From an uncultured Bacteroidota bacterium (GTDB lineage Bacteria > Bacteroidota > Bacteroidia > Chitinophagales > Chitinophagaceae): a stretch of DNA of 5,252 nt. The notes beneath the pieces were generated by a model. The model was not told the origin of the DNA, ran no database searches, and saw nothing but the letters and a program-made list of their open reading frames with translations. Of this stretch, positions 1-5,252 are shown piece after piece. Positions within the stretch are counted from its first letter, which is position 1, and each line of letters begins with the position of its first letter. A program made the translations under genes and the position numbers. The stretch is taken from contig CAIVHI010000090.1 in the NCBI GenBank assembly GCA_903905685.1, forward strand, positions 1-5,252. The letters run 5' to 3'.

Positions 1-2
1 CG

Positions 3-77
3 GGCACAGGGGTTTATGCGTGCAAGCCCACGCAGGCACAGCTGGGCAAGCTGCGGGGCATTTTGGGGGTAGAGTGA
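3..77 (+). CDS. Possible C-terminal end of an unidentified protein (partial)
   Basis: The frame starting at base 3 is open from the window edge to a TGA at 75-77 and would give 24 residues ending in KLRGILGVE. The composition (Lys, Gln, Leu, Gly) is compatible with the last helix of a soluble protein, and most codons end in G or C. However, another + strand frame is open to about base 96, and the fragment is too short for coding potential to be judged. I do not recognise the family. If real, the gene would end about 200 bases before the dienelactone hydrolase gene on the same strand. Confidence 0.3.
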   Translation, partial: GTGVYACKPTQAQLGKLRGILGVE

Positions 78-280
78 GCGTCTGCCCGTTGAACTGAGAT
101 TGTGTCCCAACTGGTCCAAGTAGTCTAGTCTACACGATCGGCAACTCGGGCTTTATCCTGAGCATTCCGCGGGCTTGTAGGTCTCGATGTGCCGATAACT
201 GACTCTTCGACCTTGATGCCGTATTTTCGCAATAGAAACTACATTGAGGTTGTTTCCATTGAACAGCTAAAACTATCTTC

Positions 281-1120
281 ATGAAAAAGTACACCTTACT
301 TGTTATCTTGTCCATCATCTCCGCCACAGGCTTGTTTGCTCAAGGCAACTGCTGCAGTCGGCCGTCGGCAATGGGCCTGTTGGCATTGAATGCCGATTTT
401 ATGGCAGCTCATCTACCTCCCGAGCCCTTGAACTATTCGCCGGAAAAGGGAGCCATGCTTTCATTTGAAACCACCGACGGGAAGGATGGTAATGCTTTCT
501 TCGTGCCCTCAACTACCCCCACCAAGAAGGTCTTGATAGTGGTACACGAATGGTGGGGCTTGAACGACTACATCAAGCGTGAAGCAGAACGCCTTCAAAA
601 AGAGCTGGGTAATGATGTGGATGTTTATGCAGTAGACCTTTATGATGGCGGCGTGGCGGAGAACCCAGACGATGCATCGCAGATGATGAGCAAATTGACC
701 GCCAACCGCGCAGACGCAATTCTGGGTGGCTTGATGAAAAAGATAGGCGCCCACAAAAAAATTGCCACCATTGGTTGGTGCATGGGCGGTAGTTGGAGTT
801 TTGAGGCTACCTTGCTGGCCGGCGACCAATCGGTGGGATGTGTAATGTATTATGGGTTTCCCGAAAAAGACGTTAAGAAAGTCAAGACCTTGAAGTCTGA
901 TGTGCTCTACATCTATGGCAATAAGGACAAGTTCATCAAGCGTATTGATGTGGACGGTTTCGGCAAACGCATATCGGCCGTTGGATTACATTTCGATTTT
1001 CATGAATTTCCTGCCGATCATGCCTTCGCCAATCCCAGCAACCCGAAATTCGACAAGGCATCAGCATCGGAGGCAAATGTGTTGGCTATCAAATTTTTGC
1101 AGCAGCACTTGGGCAAGTAG
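281..1120 (+). CDS. Exported dienelactone hydrolase family protein (alpha/beta hydrolase)
   Basis: A 279-residue alpha/beta hydrolase of the dienelactone hydrolase family, whose members cleave lactones or esters with a Cys-Asp-His triad. Residues 1-20 form a signal peptide (MKK, a hydrophobic stretch, then LFA before Gln21), so the protein is probably exported to the periplasm. Residues 22-75 form a lead segment with Cys24-Cys25 that I associate from memory with a Bacteroidota subgroup. The core follows: HEWWG at 89-93, where Glu90 matches the glutamate that contacts the nucleophile in classical enzymes; GWCMGG at 165-170 with nucleophile Cys167; Asp216 in YGNKDK; and His247 in PADHAF. The triad is complete and the length is normal for a family member plus signal peptide. 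ATG 281 is chosen because it begins the signal peptide; no Shine-Dalgarno sequence precedes it, as is usual in this phylum. No clear promoter was found. The substrate is unknown; the family name does not prove a role in chlorocatechol breakdown. Confidence 0.93.
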   Translation: MKKYTLLVILSIISATGLFAQGNCCSRPSAMGLLALNADFMAAHLPPEPLNYSPEKGAMLSFETTDGKDGNAFFVPSTTPTKKVLIVVHEWWGLNDYIKREAERLQKELGNDVDVYAVDLYDGGVAENPDDASQMMSKLTANRADAILGGLMKKIGAHKKIATIGWCMGGSWSFEATLLAGDQSVGCVMYYGFPEKDVKKVKTLKSDVLYIYGNKDKFIKRIDVDGFGKRISAVGLHFDFHEFPADHAFANPSNPKFDKASASEANVLAIKFLQQHLGK

Positions 1121-1352
1121 TCCACAGTTGGAAGGGTGTTGGTACCGGGAGGTTGAGGGCGACATCCTAAAAGGACTGCAATAAATTCGGTGACCCTGGA
1201 AATCGTGGTCAGGATGGTTGAGAAGGGATGAGTGCTGCGCTTGAAGGCGGTGAAACAGAGCGACGGCGATAAAAAATGTGCCGGGTTCATTTCAAAATAT
1301 TGGGCGCAGATTTTATCTACTTGCTTGGAGGGTGGCTATCTCCAAACAGCCG

Positions 1353-1367
1353 TGCATTTGAAATGCA
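1353..1367. repeat. Short perfect dyad in the intergenic region
   Basis: TGCATTTGAAATGCA reads the same on both strands around a central G, with two 7-base arms. It could be a protein-binding dyad or chance. It lies about 230 bases before the rluF start, too far for a typical operator of that gene. No second copy is visible in the window. Confidence 0.35.
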
Positions 1368-1557
1368 AACTCTTTTGCCTGCCTTTTGTAGGCCGTCGGG
1401 AGACGGTTCGCCCTTTGATGACATAGCGAAAAGCTACGCCCAACACCGATTTTTAGGACGAAGCCGATCCCGCCATTTAACAGGAACAAGTCCCTTCAGC
1501 CACGGTCATGGTTGAAAAACGATGAATGTAGGGGCGACCCGATCCAATGTTTTAGTT

Positions 1558-1583
1558 TTTGGGATTTCTATTGGGTACTTTTA
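1558..1583 (+). promoter_or_regulatory. Candidate rluF promoter (Bacteroidota type)
   Basis: TACTTTTA at 1576-1583 differs from the Bacteroidota -7 consensus TAnnTTTG only in the last base. TTTG at 1558-1561 could be the -33 element, but the spacing of 14 bases is shorter than the usual 17-23. The 11-base core GGTACTTTTRC (R = A or G) recurs upstream of the rhomboid gene at 4449-4459. The box ends only four bases before ATG 1588, so initiation here would give a transcript with almost no leader. Confidence 0.4.
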
Positions 1584-1587
1584 CACT

Positions 1588-2586
1588 ATGGAAGATAAGA
1601 CCAGCCTGAACAAATATATCAGTTCAACCGGCTTTTGCTCAAGAAGGGACGCAGACAGGCTCATAGAACAAGCCAGAGTAACGGTGAATGGGGAGCTGGT
1701 TTTACCGGGTGCAAAAGTGGGTGCGGGAGATAAGGTAGAGGTGGATGGAGAACCCATTAAACTAAATGCCAAGGCGCGGCCTATCTATATTGCCTTCAAT
1801 AAGCCGGTAGGTGTTACCTCTACAACCGATCCCAAGGACCGAACGAATATCATTTACTTCATCAACCACCCGAAGCGCATATTCCCGGTGGGCAGGCTGG
1901 ATAAAGACTCGGATGGGTTGATTTTCCTGACCAACGATGGCGATATCGTGAACAAGATACTGCGTGCCAGCAACCACCATGAAAAGGAATATGTCGTATC
2001 TGTAGACCGGGCGGTGACGCCTGAATTTGTAAAACAAATGAGCTCAGGCGTGCCCGTGCTGGGCAAGATTACAAAGCCCTGCTTTGTACGGCAAGAAGGG
2101 AGCCGGCGTTTCCGCATTATTCTTACCCAGGGGCTCAACCGGCAAATAAGGCGCATGTGTGAGCATCTGGGGTATGAGGTAAACAGCCTCACCAGGGTGC
2201 GCATCATGAATGTGGAGCTCGGTAACTTGGAAGTGGGTAAATGGCGGTACCTGACTTTACCGGAAATCGAGAAACTGAATGAACTGGTTGCGGAATCGAG
2301 CAAGACTGATGACGGGCGACAGGAAATAATTGCAAAACGCCCCGTGGTGCAGTATATCCCAAAGAAGAAGAAGATTGCCGATTTTAGCGATGAAAAAGCG
2401 GAGCCGGCAAAGGGATCAAAAGGGGAAAAGGTTAAAAAGGAAGTTGGCGCGCGGGCTAAGAAGATAACCGGTGAAACCGGCAAAAAGGCGACAAGTGACG
2501 GTGGTGCCAAGCCGCCCGGTAAGAAAAGTAAAACGGGTAGTTTTAAAGATTATAGAGGAAACAAAGGCAAGGGAACCAAGAAATAA
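1588..2586 (+). CDS. rluF: 23S rRNA pseudouridine synthase RluF
   Basis: A 332-residue enzyme of the RsuA/RluB/E/F family that isomerises a specific uridine in 23S rRNA; the E. coli protein is known for U2604. An S4 RNA-binding domain covers about residues 5-55 (LNKYIS, CSRRDADRLIE). The catalytic domain follows, with NKPVG at 71-75, GRLDKDSDGLIFLTNDGD at 102-119 including catalytic Asp105, then HEKEY at 131-135 and QGLNRQIRRMCEHLGYEV at 181-198. These segments match my memory of E. coli RluF closely, as does KRPVVQ at 250-255 after the core. From about 257 the tail is Lys/Gly-rich and looks disordered; it makes the protein some 40 residues longer than E. coli RluF. ATG 1588 is chosen over ATG 1522: the extra 22 residues have no counterpart, whereas MEDKTSLNKYIS aligns at once with the family N-terminus. 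No Shine-Dalgarno sequence is present. The gene stands alone, converging on the 2777-4246 gene. Confidence 0.93.
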   Translation: MEDKTSLNKYISSTGFCSRRDADRLIEQARVTVNGELVLPGAKVGAGDKVEVDGEPIKLNAKARPIYIAFNKPVGVTSTTDPKDRTNIIYFINHPKRIFPVGRLDKDSDGLIFLTNDGDIVNKILRASNHHEKEYVVSVDRAVTPEFVKQMSSGVPVLGKITKPCFVRQEGSRRFRIILTQGLNRQIRRMCEHLGYEVNSLTRVRIMNVELGNLEVGKWRYLTLPEIEKLNELVAESSKTDDGRQEIIAKRPVVQYIPKKKKIADFSDEKAEPAKGSKGEKVKKEVGARAKKITGETGKKATSDGGAKPPGKKSKTGSFKDYRGNKGKGTKK

Positions 2587-2679
2587 CGCGCCGCCGATTG
2601 AAGTAACGACACCCTCACCCACCTTTCAGGTTTGGAAGCGAGGAGCATTTAGGTAACAGCTAAGGCGGATTTATGCAAA

Positions 2680-2702
2680 GTGTTTTTATATATAGAAAGC
2701 AC
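2680..2702. terminator. AT-rich hairpin in the convergent gap
   Basis: GTGTTTTT and GAAAGCAC flank the loop ATATATA and pair over 8 positions, two of them G-U on the + strand RNA. It lies 94 bases after the rluF stop, with no U-tract after it. It may be part of the rluF end or a second stem beside the larger hairpin at 2713-2770. On the - strand the two G-U pairs become C-A mismatches, so it would fold better in + strand RNA. Confidence 0.3.
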
Positions 2703-2712
2703 CGTCAAATTC

Positions 2713-2770
2713 ACCCATTCACCGCTATAGCGTATACGTCGTAGCGCATACGCAATAGCGGTGAATGGGT
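2713..2770. terminator. 58-base near-perfect inverted repeat between convergent genes; likely bidirectional terminator
   Basis: The left arm starts ACCCATTCACCGCTAT at 2713 and the right arm ends ATAGCGGTGAATGGGT at 2770. The arms pair over about 27 positions with only an A-A mismatch (2729/2754), an A-C mismatch (2736/2747) and one G-U pair, leaving a four-base loop at 2740-2743. It begins six bases after the stop codon of the - strand gene and 126 bases after the rluF stop, the expected place for a shared terminator. Neither side has a run of T directly after the stem, so it is not a textbook intrinsic terminator. It could instead be a dispersed palindromic repeat or an mRNA-stabilising 3' stem. 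Confidence 0.6.
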
Positions 2771-2776
2771 ACCGAA

Positions 2777-4246
2777 CTACTGTTTTACAAAGGATTTAGA
2801 CAATACGGTTGATGTTGTGGTTCCGATGGCGCTGATGACGTAAGCACCTGCCGGCAAGGCCGAAACATTGAAGGTGGAGGCACTATTGGCTACGGCCGCC
2901 CATACGGCCACTACCCTACCCGATGCATCGATAACCGAAACGGTAAATGCTTCCGACGCGCCGGCCGTAATTTCGTAATGAAGCACTTGGGCTACCGGAT
3001 TAGGGGCGACTTCCAGCGCACCTGCACCCAATTTCGACGCTACCCCACCCGACACAAGTGGAAATGAAGCACTCGTGATGGCCATGCAACCATTGCCGGG
3101 ATAGGTGGTGTGTATGCCCGATGCCTGGAAATTTGAGGTGTCGAAGGTTGCGAAAGCGTCATACTTCCAAACAGTTCCATTGACATCGAACAACGAACCT
3201 TGGTCTTGCCCTTGGTCATTGATATACAAGGTGTCTTGATCGAACATCATCCCTCCTAATTTTCCGCTCGGAATAAAATCGACGGTCGCAGCGCCGGTTG
3301 GCGCTACAAAAGTGGGGTGTAAGGAATCAATGCCTGTAGACGGGCTTGCCAACAAGGAATCCAACCATGCCTTGCCCAATTTTACCAACGTTCCCTGTCC
3401 CGGCAAGTTGCAGTTGTCTCCACCACCATCATCATTGTTGTTCCCCAACCAAAGGTTACCCAACCTATCGAAGGCTATGCCCTCGGGTGCCGAGAGTAAA
3501 TTAACATTGATAACGGAGTCTGAAACGCTTGTAGCGGTATAGATTTTTGTAGGTGCATTTACAACGGCGTAGTAGTTGGCCTTGGTCAAGCCCTTATAAC
3601 ATATCAAGTAGTTGTGCGCAGCCACGGTATCGCCCATAAACGTCGTCATCCATAGGTTACCCGAGGTGTCGAAGGCCAAGTTGGCGCAAACTGCAGCAAC
3701 ACTTGGGTCGGAGAAAAAGCTGGCAAATTGGCTGCCTGCCAAGTAGCCGCATACTCCAATAGCGTAATAGACCCCGGCATCGTTGGCACCACCTGTATAA
3801 GCCGTACCATAGTACAAGTCTCCGTTGGCAGGATTGATGGCCATGCCAATAGTAGGAAGACCCGCCGCAGCAGTGCCCGGCTTGATGACCGTAGGCGGCG
3901 TAGCTGTCCGCGAGGGATATACATCGGCAAAATTGTATATCAACACGCCACCACCTGTATCGGCAGCATAGGATATGAACAATTTACCACCATAAATCAG
4001 TACGTCGTTAATCCCGGCTATTGAGTCGCCCCAAGCGGTAAACAGGTCTGAAGAAATATTAAGGACATAGAATGGCGAGTCGGCAACGGGGTGCACTTTG
4101 TCATAGAAACGGATTTTGTTTTCGGCATAATAAGGTTGCGCAATGTAGTTCTGGGCATTGGCGCGGGGTGCAATTAAGTACACCAAGGCGGTTGAGACCA
4201 GTACAAGCAATTTGAACAAACCGAAGTTTTGGGCGGGAGCATTCAT
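2777..4246 (-). CDS. Secreted beta-propeller-like protein with T9SS type A sorting domain
   Basis: A 489-residue secreted protein of unknown biochemical role. Residues 1-31 are a signal peptide (a hydrophobic stretch around 9-26, then ANA before Gln32). The middle contains spaced segments resembling NHL/SMP-30-type propeller blades: IGMAINPANGDLYYG at 133-147, NLAFDTSGNLWM at 189-200, GIAFDRLGNLWLG at 256-268 and GGMMFDQDTLYIND at 331-344. Residues 269-280 form an Asn/Asp/Gly-rich loop that might bind a cation. Residues from about 406 to 489 form the sorting domain: APNPV at 414-418, IDASGRVV at 439-446, LPAGAY at 464-469 and the final KSFVKQ. This domain directs passage through the type IX system across the outer membrane and is removed on surface attachment or release. 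The start at 4246 begins the signal peptide, 20 bases after a good -7 promoter box. No catalytic residues are recognised, and the ligand is unknown. Confidence 0.88.
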   Translation of the reverse strand: MNAPAQNFGLFKLLVLVSTALVYLIAPRANAQNYIAQPYYAENKIRFYDKVHPVADSPFYVLNISSDLFTAWGDSIAGINDVLIYGGKLFISYAADTGGGVLIYNFADVYPSRTATPPTVIKPGTAAAGLPTIGMAINPANGDLYYGTAYTGGANDAGVYYAIGVCGYLAGSQFASFFSDPSVAAVCANLAFDTSGNLWMTTFMGDTVAAHNYLICYKGLTKANYYAVVNAPTKIYTATSVSDSVINVNLLSAPEGIAFDRLGNLWLGNNNDDGGGDNCNLPGQGTLVKLGKAWLDSLLASPSTGIDSLHPTFVAPTGAATVDFIPSGKLGGMMFDQDTLYINDQGQDQGSLFDVNGTVWKYDAFATFDTSNFQASGIHTTYPGNGCMAITSASFPLVSGGVASKLGAGALEVAPNPVAQVLHYEITAGASEAFTVSVIDASGRVVAVWAAVANSASTFNVSALPAGAYVISAIGTTTSTVLSKSFVKQ

Positions 4247-4266
4247 TTTTTGGGAGGTTTTTTTTA

Positions 4267-4298
4267 CAAATATATAGGTTTAATGAGAATAATGGCAA
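4267..4298 (-). promoter_or_regulatory. Promoter of the T9SS-cargo gene
   Basis: On the - strand, TTG at 4298-4296 is followed after 21 bases by TATATTTG at 4274-4267, an exact match to the Bacteroidota -7 consensus TAnnTTTG with acceptable spacing. The -7 box lies 20 bases before the ATG, so the leader should be about 14 bases. That leader is A-rich and contains ACCTCCC, which resembles the anti-Shine-Dalgarno end of 16S rRNA rather than a Shine-Dalgarno site. Confidence 0.75.
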
Positions 4299-4347
4299 TC
4301 CCGTCTTATGATTATTTTGTTATCGCTGTAGTGCAAGAGGCGATGCC

Positions 4348-4379
4348 GCGCCAACCCCTGTGGCGGGTGCCAACCCTTG
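4348..4379. repeat. Spaced direct repeat in the divergent promoter region
   Basis: The 13-base unit GYGCCAACCCYTG (Y = C or T) occurs at 4348-4360 and 4367-4379. The copies differ only by two C/T changes and their starts are 19 bases apart, close to two helical turns. The patch is GC-rich and lies between the two outward-facing promoters, so it could bind a regulator serving one or both genes. A small hairpin (CGCCA at 4349-4353, TGGCG at 4361-4365) overlaps it. No family of regulator can be named. Confidence 0.4.
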
Positions 4380-4431
4380 CCACGCTCCATCTGCCTAAGC
4401 AAAAGTGCTGGGCACCATCCGGTCGTAGCCA

Positions 4432-4457
4432 TTGCCACCCTTTTTTCGGTACTTTTG
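4432..4457 (+). promoter_or_regulatory. Promoter of the rhomboid gene
   Basis: TACTTTTG at 4450-4457 matches the -7 consensus TAnnTTTG exactly and lies 22 bases before ATG 4480. The nearest upstream TTG, at 4432-4434, is only 15 bases away, shorter than the usual 17-23, so the -33 assignment is weaker than the -7. Confidence 0.6.
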
Positions 4458-4479
4458 CCGTAAGAAACCTGTCTAAACA

Positions 4480-5100
4480 ATGAGCTATACCGTAATCATC
4501 ATCATTATCACCACCCTAATCTCCATTGCCGCGTTGCGTAATTTGGAAATATTTGGGCGGCTGATGTTTTACCCCTACCTCATGCATAGGCAGGCCAACC
4601 AGCAGTACCGGTTTCTGACTTCGGGTTTCATCCATGCCGATTTCAACCACCTGTTGTTCAACATGATTACGCTGTATTTCTTTGGCAGCGTGGTGGAGAA
4701 TATTTGTGGCGCAATCGGTCTACCCATAATGTATCCGGCGCTCTACCTCAGCGCCATTATCGTCTCTTCCATTGCGGCGTTCGTAAAGCACCAAAACCAC
4801 AGCCAATACCGCGCTGTTGGTGCGTCGGGCGGAGTATCTGCCATTTTGTTTGCCACCGTTTATTTCGAGCCATGGAATAAAATATACATTATTTTTCTAC
4901 CAATAGGTATACCCGCGGTCATCTTTGCCGGCTTGTATCTGGCGTATTCAGCTTACATGTCGAAAAAAGGACAGGACAATGTTGGGCACGATGCCCATTT
5001 CTGGGGTGCGGTCTATGGCTTCGTATTTGCCTTCCTCCTGGACTTGCGTTTCTCACACGGGCAAATATTCATGGAGAAACTGTTGAATCCGCATTTCTAA
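4480..5100 (+). CDS. Rhomboid family intramembrane serine protease
   Basis: A 206-residue inner-membrane protease that cleaves transmembrane substrates inside the bilayer. About six hydrophobic segments can be traced (roughly 4-19, 56-72, 79-101, 112-128, 135-158 and 172-189), the minimal bacterial rhomboid core. HADFNHLLFN at 52-61 gives the HxxxxHxxxN signature of the second helix (His52, His57, Asn61; the last two correspond to the oxyanion-hole pair in GlpG). GASG at 114-117 contains catalytic Ser116, and DAHFWGAVYG at 171-180 contains catalytic His173. YR at 43-44 replaces the common WR of the first loop. All key residues are present, so it should be active; its substrate is unknown. Helix one begins VIIIII. 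No Shine-Dalgarno sequence precedes ATG 4480. The gene is divergent from the T9SS-cargo gene, and its TAA overlaps the stop of the converging tilS end. Confidence 0.92.
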   Translation: MSYTVIIIIITTLISIAALRNLEIFGRLMFYPYLMHRQANQQYRFLTSGFIHADFNHLLFNMITLYFFGSVVENICGAIGLPIMYPALYLSAIIVSSIAAFVKHQNHSQYRAVGASGGVSAILFATVYFEPWNKIYIIFLPIGIPAVIFAGLYLAYSAYMSKKGQDNVGHDAHFWGAVYGFVFAFLLDLRFSHGQIFMEKLLNPHF

Positions 5101-5252
5101 GGTGCAATGTGGGTCATTGTTATCATGACCACTTGAGTTGTTGCGGGCCTTAGCTTGAAACGTTCGTCTATGCGCATACCGGCCACCCAAATTATTTTGC
5201 CGCCACTTTCCACAATTACCACCTTTTCTTTTTCGTGTCTCCCCACCTTACC
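5097..5252 (-). CDS. tilS: tRNA(Ile)-lysidine synthase, C-terminal end (partial)
   Basis: The - strand is open from the window edge to TAG at 5099-5097 and gives 51 residues, including HEKEKVVIVESGGKIIWVAG and MRIDERFKLRPATTQVVMI. The pattern of an acidic/basic lead, a GKIIWV strand, GMRIDERFK and a final Thr-Gln-rich strand is what I remember from the C-terminal domain of Bacteroidota TilS. TilS converts the wobble cytidine of the CAU-anticodon tRNA-Ile to lysidine so that it reads AUA. The N-terminal PP-loop ATPase domain lies outside the window, so the call rests on this short tail only. Its last four bases overlap the end of the convergent rhomboid gene, with no room for a separate terminator. 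Confidence 0.75.
   Translation of the reverse strand, partial: GKVGRHEKEKVVIVESGGKIIWVAGMRIDERFKLRPATTQVVMITMTHIAP

Larger units (their letters stand above)
1121..1587. other. 467-base stretch without a convincing gene
   Basis: Short open frames occur on both strands, but none resembles a known protein or has a plausible start context. Visible structure is limited: a 15-base dyad TGCATTTGAAATGCA at 1353-1367; a small hairpin at 1393-1406 (CCGTC, loop GGGA, GACGG); an imperfect direct repeat of about 25 bases at 1207-1234 and 1504-1528; and the candidate rluF promoter near the right end. No strong terminator follows the hydrolase gene. It could be a decayed gene, a small RNA locus or a dispersed intergenic repeat; the sequence alone does not decide. 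Confidence 0.6.

Noticed and set aside
137..196. tRNA-like appearance (7-base closing stem, inner hairpin)
   Set aside because: Only 60 bases long, with no D-arm spacing, no T-loop consensus and no anticodon arm in the right place.
222..229. TATTTTCG as a promoter box for the hydrolase gene
   Set aside because: It differs from TAnnTTTG in one base and no TTG lies 17-23 bases upstream; too weak to annotate.
130..327. 65-codon - strand open frame upstream of the hydrolase
   Set aside because: It overlaps the hydrolase signal peptide region antisense and its product has no recognisable feature.
1018..1290. 90-codon - strand open frame overlapping the end of the hydrolase gene and the following gap
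   Set aside because: Half is antisense to the hydrolase C-terminus; the remainder has no recognisable domain or start context.
1276..1515. 79-codon + strand open frame in the 1121-1587 gap
   Set aside because: No promoter-like box, no recognised motif, and an overlapping + frame of similar length exists; no coding support.
1854..2510. 218-codon open frame on the - strand inside rluF
   Set aside because: It lies wholly antisense to a well-recognised gene; its Ser/Phe/Leu-rich product is the mirror of Lys/Gly/Glu-rich codons and matches no known family.
4229..4483. Open frames on both strands across the divergent intergenic region
   Set aside because: They run through both promoter regions and the repeat patch, and neither resembles a protein family.
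4495..4509. ATC-rich run resembling a microsatellite at the start of the rhomboid gene
   Set aside because: It encodes the Ile run of the first membrane helix, is short and already interrupted (ATT), so codon use explains it.
1..5252. CRISPR array, insertion sequence or new multi-gene defence system
   Set aside because: No regularly spaced repeats, transposase, nuclease or paired terminal repeats were seen; all clear genes belong to known families.

Overview
The window looks like ordinary chromosomal DNA from a member of the Bacteroidota, with a Chitinophagales/Sphingobacteriales-like organism as my best guess. The reasons are a secreted protein with a type IX secretion (T9SS) C-terminal sorting domain, gene starts without Shine-Dalgarno sequences, promoters of the TTG-N-TAnnTTTG type, and protein variants typical of that phylum. 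No mobile element, CRISPR array, rRNA or tRNA gene was seen.

Layout from left to right. Bases 3-77 may hold the last codons of an unidentified + strand gene. Bases 281-1120 (+) encode an exported dienelactone hydrolase family protein. A gap of about 467 bases (1121-1587) contains no convincing gene. Bases 1588-2586 (+) encode the 23S rRNA pseudouridine synthase RluF, with a start 66 bases downstream of the longest open frame. A short convergent gap (2587-2776) contains a striking long hairpin. Bases 2777-4246 (-) encode a secreted beta-propeller-like protein with a T9SS sorting domain. A 233-base divergent intergenic region (4247-4479) carries one well-supported promoter on each side and a spaced direct repeat. 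Bases 4480-5100 (+) encode a six-helix rhomboid protease. It meets, with a 4-base overlap of stop codons, the C-terminal end of a - strand gene that reads as tRNA(Ile)-lysidine synthase (tilS), cut by the window edge.

The genes do not form one pathway. Two concern RNA modification (rluF, tilS), two make exported proteins, and one makes a membrane protease. Most are expected to be transcribed separately, because neighbours are convergent, divergent or widely spaced. I found no evidence for a new multi-gene system. The items most worth a second look are the 58-base near-perfect palindrome at 2713-2770, the possible leaderless start of rluF, the stop-overlap between the rhomboid gene and tilS, the spaced repeat in the divergent promoter region, and the unexplained 1121-1587 gap.
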